A stretch of 34,061 nucleotides of DNA from positions 1 to 34,061 of the forward strand of contig VXRJ01000023.1 in NCBI GenBank assembly GCA_009838525.1, written 5' to 3'. A program made the translations under genes and the position numbers. Positions 1 through 7,827 of the stretch are shown one piece after another. A model generated the notes under the pieces. The model did no database searches and was not told the DNA's origin. It was given only the letters and a program-made list of their open reading frames with translations. This DNA is from Acidobacteriota bacterium (GTDB lineage Bacteria > Acidobacteriota > Vicinamibacteria > Vicinamibacterales > UBA8438). Position 1 is the first letter of the stretch, and each line of letters starts with the position of its first letter.

Positions 1-110
1 CCCCCCCCCCCCCCCCCCCCCATTTTTTTAATCTATCGGCCCCCCCCCCACAATAACACCACAATATCGCCGGCCCGCCACATTTTTTTTAACCCCACCG
101 CGGCGGGGGG
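1..110. other. Homopolymer-rich contig end, probable assembly artefact
   Basis: The first bases are a run of 21 C, followed by T7, C10 and T8 runs and a G6 run near 110. The composition is unlike the rest of the window, which is GC-rich but not homopolymeric. The M16-like reading frame that enters this region loses its family character (about residue 235 onwards) and hits a stop at 33-35. I infer that these bases are low-quality contig-end sequence, not genuine genome. Confidence 0.7.
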
Positions 111-824
111 ATCTGGCAGGGGCGCCGGGGACCGGGTCACCGCCCTTCCGCCACCCGCCGCCTGCGCCGCCGTTTCCAGCGCGTCGTCGTTTCCGGCGAT
201 GACCAGCGTCGCGCGATCGAGCCGATAGTGGGCGGCGTGGAACCCACGGACCTCGCCCCCATCGAGCGGGCTCAGCGTCTCCGTCTCGCCCAGGGCCGAG
301 TGGCCGTACGGGTGTTCCCCGTAGAGCACGCGCCGCCACGTGCGGTTGGCGACCGCGCCGGCGGCGTGGCGTAGCTGTGCGATTCGGTTGAGACGCAACG
401 TGCGGACGCGGTCGACGTCCGCCCCTTCGAACCGGGGCTCGGTCGCCACCTCCAGCAGCAGCGCCAGCACCTCCCGCGCGTGGCGTGCGAGGGCCGAGGC
501 GGACAGCACCGTGGCGTCGCTCGATACGTCGGCGCCGAACCGCGCGCCGAGCCGCCCCAGTTCCTCGTGCAACTGGATGCCATCGCGCGCCCGCGTGCCG
601 TCGTCCAGCAGGTCCGCCGTGAATCCGGCCAGCCCCGCCCGTCCCGACGGGTCGGCGGCGGAACCGGCGGGGATGAGCAGCGCGAGCGTGACGAGCTCGG
701 TTCGGCTATGGGGAATCGTCCAGATCCGGAGTCCGCCGGCGCCGAGCGTCCGCGCGATGGCGGGAAACGTGGCGGGCGCGCTGCCGGTGACCGGCGGCAA
801 CTGGCTCCGGTCGACCGAGGTCAC
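33..824 (-). CDS. M16 family peptidase-like protein, non-catalytic subunit (3' end truncated)
   Basis: This is the N-terminal half of an M16 (pitrilysin/insulinase-like) protein. The fold's features are visible: an opening strand region with LVTLALLIPAGSAADP at about residues 45-60, a GLAGFTADLLDDGT helix where catalytic members have HxxEH, and YGEHPYGHSALGE near 168-180. The zinc motif is absent, so it is the inactive partner of the catalytic M16 protein encoded immediately upstream, an arrangement common in bacterial M16 pairs. The start is a GTG overlapping the upstream TGA by 4 nt, which implies translational coupling. Family members are about 420-450 residues. Only about 235 credible residues remain here, because the 3' end runs into the homopolymer-rich contig end and the last ~20 codons are probably not real. 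Confidence 0.75.
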   Translation of the reverse strand: MTSVDRSQLPPVTGSAPATFPAIARTLGAGGLRIWTIPHSRTELVTLALLIPAGSAADPSGRAGLAGFTADLLDDGTRARDGIQLHEELGRLGARFGADVSSDATVLSASALARHAREVLALLLEVATEPRFEGADVDRVRTLRLNRIAQLRHAAGAVANRTWRRVLYGEHPYGHSALGETETLSPLDGGEVRGFHAAHYRLDRATLVIAGNDDALETAAQAAGGGRAVTRSPAPLPDPPAAVGLKKMWRAGDIVVLLWGGGR

Positions 825-2149
825 GACGCCTCCACCGGCGTCGCGCCGTCGAGCGCGCGATCCGAAGCGCCGGCGGGCACGACGCTCAGCGCAATCCGCG
901 CCGCCGGATCGAGCCGCCGGCCAAGGGCGGCGGCAACGCTCTCGCGGGTCGCCCGCGCGTAACGCGCCAGATCTTCGGCGAGAAAGTCGGGCCGGCCCGC
1001 CATAACGTTGTAGTTGTTCAGCAGGTCGGAGCGGCCGCCGAATCCGCCGAGTGATTCCCGGCGGGCCGCGAAGTCCGCTTCGAGCCGGTTCCGGGCGCGC
1101 AGCAGCTCGTCATCGGACGGACCGGCCACCGCCAGCCGCGCCAGCTCGTCGGTGATAACGCGGTCGAGATCGCCCAGCGCGCGGCCGGGCACCGCGGTGG
1201 CGACGACGCCGAACCTGCCGCACAGCTCCTGCGAGTACTGATGCGCCGACACGTCGGTCACCCACTGCCGGTCGTGCAGCAGCGCGCGATACAGCCGGGA
1301 CGATTTCCCGCCGCCGAGGATTTCGGACGCGAGGTCCAGCTCCGCGTCGTCCTCCCCGTAGAGCGCCGGCGACCTCCAGGTGAGGTAGAGCCGTGGAAGC
1401 TCGACGCGGTCGGTCAGGAGCAACGACGCCGCGCGCTCGCGCGGATCGACGGCCGGAGGAACGACCGGCGCCGGCGCATCCCCCGCCGGGATATCGCCGA
1501 AGTACGCCCGCGCCAGGTCCACCGCTTCGTCGACACCCACGTCTCCGGCCACCGCGAGCGAGGCATTCGCGGGATGGTAGTAAGCGGCAAAGAACTCACG
1601 CACGTGGTCCAGATCGGCGGCGTGCAGATCCTCGACCGATCCGATCACCGGCCAGTGGTACGGATGGTCCGGCGGGAAGTGGGCCTCGTCCAGCACCAGC
1701 GACACCATGCCGTAGGGCTGATTCTCGTAGCGCTGCCGCCGCTCGTTCAGCACCACGTCACGCTGGTTGTCCAGCTTCTCCTGCGTCAGGGCCGGCAGCA
1801 GGTGTCCCATCCGATCCGACTCCATCCAGAGCGCCCGCTCCAGCGCGCCGCGCGGCACGACTTCCCAGTAGTTCGTCCGGTCGGTGCTGGTCGATCCGTT
1901 CAGGGCCGCGCCCGCCTCCTGGAGGGGGCGGAAGTAGCCGTCGGGGTGGTGAGCGGAACCCTCGAACATCAGGTGCTCGAAGAGGTGCGCGAACCCGGTC
2001 CGGCCGGGGCGTTCGTTCTTCGAGCCGACGTGGTACCAGAGGTTGACGGCGACAATCGGACAGTGATGGTCCTCGTGGACAATCACGTCGAGCCCGTTGT
2101 CGAGCGTCACCTTTACGTGCGGTATCTCCGCCGAGACGCGGCCGGTCAC
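821..2149 (-). CDS. M16 family zinc metallopeptidase (catalytic)
   Basis: This is a 442-residue M16 peptidase, the normal length for the single-unit bacterial family. The inverted zinc motif HLFEH lies at residues 55-59 and the third ligand glutamate is E136 (VLNERRQRY), which matches the HxxEH-x76-E spacing exactly. The NGLDVIVHED start and the C-terminal half with LASEILGGGKSSRLYRAL near 270-290 are also typical. The start is GTG at 2149, preceded by a GGGGGAG ribosome binding site that lies over the end of the upstream YjbQ-like gene (3-nt gap). No clear signal peptide is seen from this start, so the protein may be cytoplasmic or have an unrecognised leader. It is coupled to the downstream non-catalytic M16 gene and probably forms a heterodimer with it. 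Substrates are unknown. Confidence 0.9.
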   Translation of the reverse strand: MTGRVSAEIPHVKVTLDNGLDVIVHEDHHCPIVAVNLWYHVGSKNERPGRTGFAHLFEHLMFEGSAHHPDGYFRPLQEAGAALNGSTSTDRTNYWEVVPRGALERALWMESDRMGHLLPALTQEKLDNQRDVVLNERRQRYENQPYGMVSLVLDEAHFPPDHPYHWPVIGSVEDLHAADLDHVREFFAAYYHPANASLAVAGDVGVDEAVDLARAYFGDIPAGDAPAPVVPPAVDPRERAASLLLTDRVELPRLYLTWRSPALYGEDDAELDLASEILGGGKSSRLYRALLHDRQWVTDVSAHQYSQELCGRFGVVATAVPGRALGDLDRVITDELARLAVAGPSDDELLRARNRLEADFAARRESLGGFGGRSDLLNNYNVMAGRPDFLAEDLARYARATRESVAAALGRRLDPAARIALSVVPAGASDRALDGATPVEAS

Positions 2150-2152
2150 GGG

Positions 2153-2569
2153 CTACTCCCCCACCATCTGCACGACGACCTGCCGGTTCCGCGGGCGCGT
2201 ATCGAATTCCGCCACGACGATCTGCTGCCACGTGCCGAGACGCACCTGCCCGCTGCTGAACGGCAAGGTGAGCGACGGTCCGATCATCGCCGCCCGCACG
2301 TGGCTCGACCCGTTGTCGTCGCCCCACCGTTCATGGTGGGCGTAGGCGCCGGCGCGCGGCGCGATCTGTTCGAGGACGCGGTCGAAGTCGGCGACCGCGC
2401 CCGGTTCGAACTCGATCGTGGTGACGGCGGCGGTCGAGCCGACCACGCAGATGCTCACGATGCCGTCCGACAAGCCGGACTCCGCCACGGCCGACGCCAC
2501 CACCCCCGAGATGTCGCGCATGTCGCCCTGTCCCGTGGTCCGCAGCTCGTGCGTGGTGGTCTTGACCAT
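2153..2569 (-). CDS. YjbQ family protein (UPF0047; secondary thiamine-phosphate synthase-like)
   Basis: This protein of about 138 residues has the YjbQ/UPF0047 signature: [14 protein letters not shown] near 44-57, [12 protein letters not shown] in the middle, and [17 protein letters not shown] followed by a terminal VGE. E. coli YjbQ has weak thiamine-phosphate synthase activity, and the physiological role of the family is unsettled. The common HHTSA-type motif reads GSTAA here, as I recall for one subfamily. The start chosen is ATG at 2569 ([11 protein letters not shown]), because family proteins begin close to this point. An ATG at 2602 in the same frame would add 11 residues. It heads an operon with the two M16 genes, for which I see no obvious functional reason. 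Confidence 0.85.
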   Translation of the reverse strand: MVKTTTHELRTTGQGDMRDISGVVASAVAESGLSDGIVSICVVGSTAAVTTIEFEPGAVADFDRVLEQIAPRAGAYAHHERWGDDNGSSHVRAAMIGPSLTLPFSSGQVRLGTWQQIVVAEFDTRPRNRQVVVQMVGE

Positions 2570-2642
2570 GGCCGCCGTGGAAACGGGCCATTGTAACGGC
2601 ATCGCACGATACGGCCGTCCTGCCCCGGGTTACAATTCGGGC

Positions 2643-3224
2643 GTGCGGAGACGGCAAGGGACCTTGCGTTTCTGGCCGACCCGACTGACGGCCACCGTCG
2701 TGGCGCTGGTCGTACTGGCGACCCTGGCCAGCCTCGACCGGGGCGTCGCCGCGCAGGAAGGCAGCCTCGCCTTCGATCCCCCCGACGAGTGGATCGTCGA
2801 GCCCGTCTCCTCGCCGATGCGTCTCGCGCAGTTCACACTGCCCCGAGCGGAGGGCGATTTCGAGGATGCGGAACTGACCGTCTTCTACTTCGGGGGCGGG
2901 GGCGGCACGGTCGAAGCGAATCTGGAGCGGTGGACGAACCAGATGCTGCAGCCGGACGACAGTCCGTCCGCGGATGTCGCCACCACGACCAGCTTCATGG
3001 TGGGCGAGATCGCGGTGACGCTACTCGACGTGCCGGGCATCTATGCCGCCGAAGTGATCCCGGGCTCCGGCATGCGGTACTTCAAACGGGGCTACCGGCT
3101 GAAGGCCTCCGTCGTGGAGACGCCGGCCGGGCCCTACTTCTTCCGGCTGACGGGACCCGAGCAGACCGTTCGCACGTGGGAAGATCGGTTCATCGCCCTG
3201 CTCGAGTCGCTGCGGCTGGAATAG
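2643..3224 (+). CDS. Small secreted protein of unknown function
   Basis: This protein of about 193 residues begins at a GTG (2643) just after the divergent YjbQ-like gene. The basic start VRRRQG is followed by a hydrophobic stretch ([16 protein letters not shown]) and a likely signal-peptidase site near GVAAQEG, so it is probably periplasmic. The mature part begins with [11 protein letters not shown], contains a poly-Gly turn (FGGGGG) and ends with a compact alpha/beta segment ([16 protein letters not shown]). The opening and the closing 'F..LL.SL' helix resemble small acidobacterial proteins of the 'PsbP-like' or Mog1-like class, but I cannot assign it firmly. The open frame extends upstream to 2418, but that part is antisense to the YjbQ gene and has no signal-peptide character, so I rejected it. 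Confidence 0.6.
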   Translation: MRRRQGTLRFWPTRLTATVVALVVLATLASLDRGVAAQEGSLAFDPPDEWIVEPVSSPMRLAQFTLPRAEGDFEDAELTVFYFGGGGGTVEANLERWTNQMLQPDDSPSADVATTTSFMVGEIAVTLLDVPGIYAAEVIPGSGMRYFKRGYRLKASVVETPAGPYFFRLTGPEQTVRTWEDRFIALLESLRLE

Positions 3225-3236
3225 GGCAGGCCGGCT

Positions 3237-4349
3237 TCAGCGCTCCACTGGCACGAAACGCTGAATCCTGCGCCCTTCCTGCTCCGCCACGTAGACGTTT
3301 CCGTTCGAGTCGACCCCTATGCCGTGCGGCAGGGTGAACTGCCCCGGGTAGCGGCCGGGACCGCCGCCGAAGCTCGTCACCACTTCTCCGCGTTGGCGGT
3401 CGACCACGTCCACCATCACGCTGTTCTGGTTCAGGACGAAGATCCAGCGCTGTTCCGGATCCGGGGAGAAGTCGAGGACGACGGCCGTGCCGCGCGTCCC
3501 GGTCCGATCGGGCGTCCGCGGCGTCCGTGGCGTGAACGGCACGTCGATGTTCCGTTGAAAGACGCCCATCCGGTCGAAGACCTGGATGCGGTCGGCCTGC
3601 CGGTCGCAGATGTACACCAGGCCGTCGTTCGACACGCGCAGGCAGTGCGGCAGCGGCGTGATCTCCTCGCCCGGCGCGCGGTGGAGCGGCCACTGGCGGA
3701 GAAAGCTCCCATCGCGATCGAGGACGGCGATGCGGGAGTTGCCGCCGGCCAGCTCGCCATCGGCCACGTAGATCTCCCCCGTCGCCGGATCGACGTCGAC
3801 GCCGGCCGGCAGGAAGAACTGCGCCCGGTCGGAGTTGAGCGGGCGGCCGTCTCGCGTGCCGTCCGACGAGTCGTAGCGCCCGGTCTCGCCGATCTGCCGC
3901 AGCAGGTCGCCGTCGGACGAGTACTGCCGCAGAACGCCTGTGCCGGCGGCGACAATCCAGACGTTGCCGTCACCGTCGACATGGCAGTCGTGCAACCGGT
4001 CTCCGAGCCCGTCCGGATCGCCCCACGACCCGACGACCTCGCCGGAGGGGTCGAATTCGATGACGGGAGGCGCCAGACGCGCTCCGTCGAGATCGGCGGC
4101 GACGATGTTCTGCCGGTTAAGCACCCAGACATGGTCGCGGCCATCGACGCACATGCCGCCGAGGCCGCCGGTGATCCAGTGATCGCCCAGCGGGAGTTGC
4201 GGCCAGTCAGTATCGAGCTCGTAGCGTGGCGCGTCCTGCGCCGCGCCCGGCACGGCGACGAGCAGGCAGACTAGTAACGAACCGGCGACGGCAGCAACGC
4301 CGTTCGGACGGAATGCCTCGCCGCTCAGGAGCTGCAGGGACTTCACCAC
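3237..4349 (-). CDS. Secreted NHL-repeat beta-propeller, PAL-like (peptidyl-hydroxyglycine alpha-amidating lyase family)
   Basis: This 370-residue protein has an N-terminal export signal (AGSLLVCLLVAVPGAAQ, about 22-38) and then a six-bladed NHL propeller. Three blades carry histidines at the positions where animal PAL binds zinc: LHDCHVD (H120/H123), LPHCLRVS (H235) and LPHGIGVD (H342). The blade motif YVADGELAGGNSRI at 194-207 resembles the VADGYxNSR motif of PAL, and ICDRQADRIQVF at 247-258 resembles its VADRENGRVQVF blade. In animals PAL cleaves hydroxyglycine-extended peptides made by PHM. Bacterial NHL proteins with this look are common and mostly uncharacterised. The start is GTG 4349 (or GTG 4346), 6 nt after the upstream gene. 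Lyase activity is inference, while the propeller fold is well supported. PHM-like proteins are encoded about 6 kb away. Confidence 0.8.
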   Translation of the reverse strand: MVKSLQLLSGEAFRPNGVAAVAGSLLVCLLVAVPGAAQDAPRYELDTDWPQLPLGDHWITGGLGGMCVDGRDHVWVLNRQNIVAADLDGARLAPPVIEFDPSGEVVGSWGDPDGLGDRLHDCHVDGDGNVWIVAAGTGVLRQYSSDGDLLRQIGETGRYDSSDGTRDGRPLNSDRAQFFLPAGVDVDPATGEIYVADGELAGGNSRIAVLDRDGSFLRQWPLHRAPGEEITPLPHCLRVSNDGLVYICDRQADRIQVFDRMGVFQRNIDVPFTPRTPRTPDRTGTRGTAVVLDFSPDPEQRWIFVLNQNSVMVDVVDRQRGEVVTSFGGGPGRYPGQFTLPHGIGVDSNGNVYVAEQEGRRIQRFVPVER

Positions 4350-4355
4350 GGAATC

Positions 4356-5546
4356 CTACAGCTTGGGATCCGGTCCCGCCGGTCCTTCCGGAGGCTGCGC
4401 CGGCGCAGCGGACGCGGGTGAGTCCGGCTGCCGGCTGAATGGCGCGTTCATGCCGTTCAGGATAAGCGCCCCCAGGCCGGCCGTCCAGGCCGCGTACTCG
4501 ACCAGGAGCCCGAGCAGCAGGAACATCAGGCCGAACATCCGGAACACGCCGCCGGCCACTTCCATCGTCTCACCCAGGATGGTCGGCACGACCAGGAGAA
4601 CGATACCGGCCCAGACGGTGACGTAGGTCGCAGGCCCGAGGGCGCCCATGCGGCTGCGCGCCGCGTGTCCGACCCCCAGGGCGACGCCGGTGAAGCCGAT
4701 GATCGACACGCAGACGAGCGCCAGGATCACGAACGGCGCGAGCAGCAGCAGCGGGATACCGATGATGGATATCACGAGCAGGATCACGGTCACGACTGAC
4801 ACCGGGACGATGAGCATCTGCGCGAGAAAGCCCACCAGGCCCGACTTGAGCGGCTCCGATGCCGCTCGCTCGGCCACGCGTTCGACCGTCCCGCGCATCG
4901 CGAGCAAGGCAATCGCCGCGACCAGCGCGAGGAAGATGATGCGCACCACCGTCCCGGCCAGATCCCACGTGCGCGCCATCCGGGACCGGCTGGTCTCGAA
5001 CGGCCAGATGTCCGGCTGCAGGCCGCTGAGATCGATATTGAAGTTGGGAATGTCGGCAACATCGCCCTCGACCGTGGCGCCGCGGGCGCGGCGCAACGGC
5101 CCTCCAAGGGTGAGGATGTCGCCGCCGACAACCGCTTGCGGCCCGAGTCGCATCGGGCCGCCGATCGTGGCCACGTTCTGCCTCACTTCGCCGTTGATAG
5201 TGAGGGAGCCGCCAATCACCAGCACTTCGCCGGTTACCACGCCCAGCACCCTGACCGGCGCGCCGAAGACGATCACGCTGCCGTCGACCCGCTCGTCGCG
5301 GTCGATTCGCACCGGCGTGCCGACGCGGAAGATCTCTCCCCCCGTGCTCCGCCGAGCCCTCCGGCCCCTCTCCTCCCTTTCATCCTCCACGGACGGTTGA
5401 GGCGGAGGGGGCGGCGGCGGCGAAGCTGGAGGCACAGCAGGCTCCGGCTGCCCGGATCCCGCGTCGACCGCGGCGGGTCCGGACAGGAAGAGGACGGGAA
5501 GAAACACGAGGGCGAGTGCCGGCTTCTTGCGGATGGTAACCATCAC
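4356..5546 (-). CDS. Bactofilin-like beta-helix domain fused to multi-TM membrane domain
   Basis: This 396-residue protein has a signal or anchor segment (ALALVFLPVLFLSG), a proline-rich linker (six consecutive Pro near 45-50) and a basic stretch (REERGRRARR). A polymer-forming/bactofilin-like repeat region follows at about 75-165 with short right-handed-helix rungs (DGSVIVFGAPVRVLG, GEVLVIGGSLTING, GGDILTLGGPL). From about 195 it has some five hydrophobic segments (VRIIFLALVAAIALLAM, MLIVPVSVVTVILLVIS, IPLLLLAPFVILALV). It ends in a Pro/Ala-rich cytoplasmic or periplasmic tail. The architecture matches uncharacterised 'polymer-forming cytoskeletal protein'-annotated membrane proteins. It overlaps the upstream small TM gene by 4 nt (GTGA), so both are probably co-translated and may interact. 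Its function is unknown; a role in envelope organisation is only a guess. Confidence 0.7.
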   Translation of the reverse strand: MMVTIRKKPALALVFLPVLFLSGPAAVDAGSGQPEPAVPPASPPPPPPPQPSVEDEREERGRRARRSTGGEIFRVGTPVRIDRDERVDGSVIVFGAPVRVLGVVTGEVLVIGGSLTINGEVRQNVATIGGPMRLGPQAVVGGDILTLGGPLRRARGATVEGDVADIPNFNIDLSGLQPDIWPFETSRSRMARTWDLAGTVVRIIFLALVAAIALLAMRGTVERVAERAASEPLKSGLVGFLAQMLIVPVSVVTVILLVISIIGIPLLLLAPFVILALVCVSIIGFTGVALGVGHAARSRMGALGPATYVTVWAGIVLLVVPTILGETMEVAGGVFRMFGLMFLLLGLLVEYAAWTAGLGALILNGMNAPFSRQPDSPASAAPAQPPEGPAGPDPKL

Positions 5547-5911
5547 TTCTTCTCCATGCCCTGATCCGGGCCATCGTCTTCGTCGGGCACCTCGTGGCCC
5601 CGCCTCTCGGCCGAGAGCATCCGATCGAGCCCGTAGAGCGCGACGAGGCCGAGTACTTCGACCGCGACGATGACACCGATGACGCTGGGGGACGCCATCG
5701 CCGATCCGATCGTCCTCATCGCGGTCATCGTCACCTCCCAGAAGCCGCGTCCTTCCTCCGCCGCCTGCAATAACCAGGCCAGCCCGGAGGCGGCCGCGTT
5801 CAAGAGAGCCAGGAACTGCGACAGCAGATACGGGGCCAGCGCCACACCGCCCACAACCACCACGGCGAACGCCGCAGCGCCGGCCAGCACCAAACCTGCC
5901 ACGCGCCGCAC
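5543..5911 (-). CDS. Small two-TM membrane protein, unknown function
   Basis: This 122-residue protein has two predicted membrane segments (LVLAGAAAFAVVVVGGVALA near 7-27, and VIGVIVAVEVLGLVALYGL near 76-95) and a charged acidic/basic tail (RRGHEVPDEDDGPDQG). The start is GTG 5911 with a good AGGAGG site about 7 nt upstream. It is the first gene of a probable three-gene unit with the bactofilin-like membrane protein (4-nt overlap) and the NHL propeller. I do not recognise the family. Confidence 0.6.
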   Translation of the reverse strand: MRRVAGLVLAGAAAFAVVVVGGVALAPYLLSQFLALLNAAASGLAWLLQAAEEGRGFWEVTMTAMRTIGSAMASPSVIGVIVAVEVLGLVALYGLDRMLSAERRGHEVPDEDDGPDQGMEKK

Positions 5912-5981
5912 CCGCGTCCTCCTATCGCGGGTCTTCGTTCCCGCCCACTGTCAGTTGATACGGACGTGCGGGGGGCAAGGT

Positions 5982-7133
5982 TCACCTCCGCACGCCGAGG
6001 GCATGTTCCGCTATCAGCTTTCGGTGCAGTTCGCTCGTCCCCTCGCCCACTTCGAGCGTCTTCGCCTCGAGCAGCAGGCGGCCCACTTCGTAGTCGGACG
6101 AGAAGCCGTAGCCCCCATGGATCTGAATCGCGTCGAGCGCGTTGGCTGTCGCCGCCTCGCTCGCTGCCAGCTTCGCCATCGATGCCTCGAGCGAGCAGCG
6201 CTCTACGCCGGCATCCTTCATCCGGCCCAGGCGGTACACGAGCGCACGCGCCGCCTCGGTCCGGACGCACATGTCGGCAATCTTCTGCTGAATCATCTGG
6301 AACTGGCCGATGGGCTGGCCGAAGGCCTCGCGCTCGGTCGCATACGGGGCAGTGAGATCGATGGCGCGCTGCGCCTGACCGACACAGCGGGCCGCGACCG
6401 AGAAGCGCCCCATGTCGAGCGCGGCGCCCAGGATCGGGAAGCCGCCACCCACTTCGCCGAGGACGGCGTCGTCGGGCACCACGGTCCCGTCGAAGTGGAT
6501 CTCGGCCAGGTTGTCGCGCCGGAGCGTCCGCATCGGCAGATCGCTGATGGCCACGCCGTCGGCCGCCGGGTCGACCAGGAAGACGGTGACGCCGCGGTGC
6601 CGCTTCCCCGGATCCACCGTCGCCGCAACCAGCAACAGGCCGGCGTGCGCGGCGTGCGAGATGAACACCTTGGCGCCGCTGATCGACCAGCCGCCAGCCG
6701 TGCGGCTGGCGCGGGTCCTGACTGCCGCCAGGTCGCTTCCACCATCGGGTTCGGTCAGGCACGCGGAAGTCAGGATGGATCCGTCGCAGATCCCGGGAAG
6801 CCACCGCTCCTGCTGCGCCGCCGTGCCGAAGCGCACGAGGGAGCCGGCGACGAGCGAGTTGGTGACCGAGACGACGGACGCGACCACCCAGTCGACCCGC
6901 GCCAGCTCCTCACAGATCAGGCCGTAGGTGACCACGTCGGCGCCTCCGCCGCCGAACCGCTCCGGCAGCAGCGGCGCCAGGTAACCCAGCGGCACGAGCT
7001 TCCGGATCAGCTCGGAGGGGTAGCGCGCCGCGCGCTCATGCTCCTCGACGAACGGCAGTACCTCCCGCTCGGCGAACTCGCGGACCGCGGCGCGGACCTG
7101 CCGCTGCTCGGGCGTCAGGTCGAAGTCCGCCAT
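5982..7133 (-). CDS. Acyl-CoA dehydrogenase
   Basis: This flavoprotein of about 383 residues introduces a trans double bond between C2 and C3 of acyl-CoA and passes electrons to ETF. Signature 1 (CLTEPDGGSDLAAV) is at about 125-138. Signature 2 (QIHGGYGFSSDYEVGR) precedes the GEGTSELH segment, whose Glu (about 364) is in the position of the catalytic base of short-chain members. Length and the DFDLTPEQRQVRAAVREF start are normal. I chose ATG 7133 because the family starts there. An ATG at 7178 would add a Pro/Ser-rich 15-residue leader, and neither start has a good ribosome binding site. Chain-length specificity cannot be read. It lies downstream of an FMN reductase gene on the same strand with a 100-nt gap. 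Confidence 0.93.
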   Translation of the reverse strand: MADFDLTPEQRQVRAAVREFAEREVLPFVEEHERAARYPSELIRKLVPLGYLAPLLPERFGGGGADVVTYGLICEELARVDWVVASVVSVTNSLVAGSLVRFGTAAQQERWLPGICDGSILTSACLTEPDGGSDLAAVRTRASRTAGGWSISGAKVFISHAAHAGLLLVAATVDPGKRHRGVTVFLVDPAADGVAISDLPMRTLRRDNLAEIHFDGTVVPDDAVLGEVGGGFPILGAALDMGRFSVAARCVGQAQRAIDLTAPYATEREAFGQPIGQFQMIQQKIADMCVRTEAARALVYRLGRMKDAGVERCSLEASMAKLAASEAATANALDAIQIHGGYGFSSDYEVGRLLLEAKTLEVGEGTSELHRKLIAEHALGVRR

Positions 7134-7233
7134 GCGGGAAGGCGACGGCGGGGGCGAACCGGACGGTGCCATCGTCATCAGGGTGGGTCGCGGAGGGGAT
7201 GCGGCGCGGACGTCACCACGGCGTCTCCGCCCG

Positions 7234-7809
7234 CTACACGCCGGCCGCCGCCCGCGTCCTCAACCAGCGGAGCGCGGCCGCCAGATCCACCGCGGCGCGG
7301 GCCAACTGTTCGATCCGGCCGGTCAGTTCCGCGGTCGGCGCTCGTTCAGGCGTGAAATCGTCCCGTGACGCGTACACGTAGCGCGGAATGATGTGGCTTC
7401 GGAAGTCGAACATGAGGCTGTTGGCCAATCCGATCGGCGCCATGTAGCTCCGCTGGCCGCCGGCGGCGCAGAGAAACCCCACCGGCTTCCCCACCCACGC
7501 GCTGCCTGTCAGCTCTACCAGGTTCTTGGCCGCAGCGTTGAGATCGTAGTTGTAGACGGGTGCGGCGATGAGCACCGCGGCGGCGCCCTCCACTTTCTCC
7601 GTGATGGGGCCGATCGACGGATGGCTGTAGCAGTCCGCACCGTCGCAAATCGGCAGGTCCCAGTCGCGGAGATCGACAACTTCATGCGGTACGCCGAGTG
7701 CGTCGAGGGTGGCGTCCGCGGCGAGCGCCAGCACGTGTGACCGGCTGGAGGGATTGAGGGAACAGGAAACGATCAAGACCGGACCGTCTACCGTTGCGGA
7801 ATCAGGCAC
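7234..7809 (-). CDS. NADPH-dependent FMN reductase / flavodoxin-like quinone reductase
   Basis: This 191-residue flavodoxin-fold reductase has the phosphate-binding loop SCSLNPSSRSHVLALA at about 15-30. A second FMN loop region reads AAPVYNYDLNAAAKNLVELTG, followed by GKPVGFLCAAGGQRSY, the glycine-rich loop that contacts the flavin ring. These are the hallmarks of the NADPH-dependent FMN reductase family (ArsH/ChrR/SsuE relatives). The start is GTG 7809. The protein is cytoplasmic and its physiological acceptor is unknown. The neighbouring acyl-CoA dehydrogenase is also a flavoprotein, but a shared pathway is not evident. Confidence 0.9.
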   Translation of the reverse strand: MPDSATVDGPVLIVSCSLNPSSRSHVLALAADATLDALGVPHEVVDLRDWDLPICDGADCYSHPSIGPITEKVEGAAAVLIAAPVYNYDLNAAAKNLVELTGSAWVGKPVGFLCAAGGQRSYMAPIGLANSLMFDFRSHIIPRYVYASRDDFTPERAPTAELTGRIEQLARAAVDLAAALRWLRTRAAAGV

Positions 7810-7827
7810 GCGACGAAGTATACGGAC

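Noticed and set aside
1241..2596. Long plus-strand open frame (451 codons) opposite the M16 and YjbQ genes
   Set aside because: It is antisense to two well-supported genes, is Arg/His-rich without domain character and has no credible start. It is a GC-rich shadow frame.
5670..7355. Plus-strand open frame of 561 codons opposite the acyl-CoA dehydrogenase
   Set aside because: The minus strand has both acyl-CoA dehydrogenase signatures. The plus frame is compositionally biased and matches nothing I recognise.
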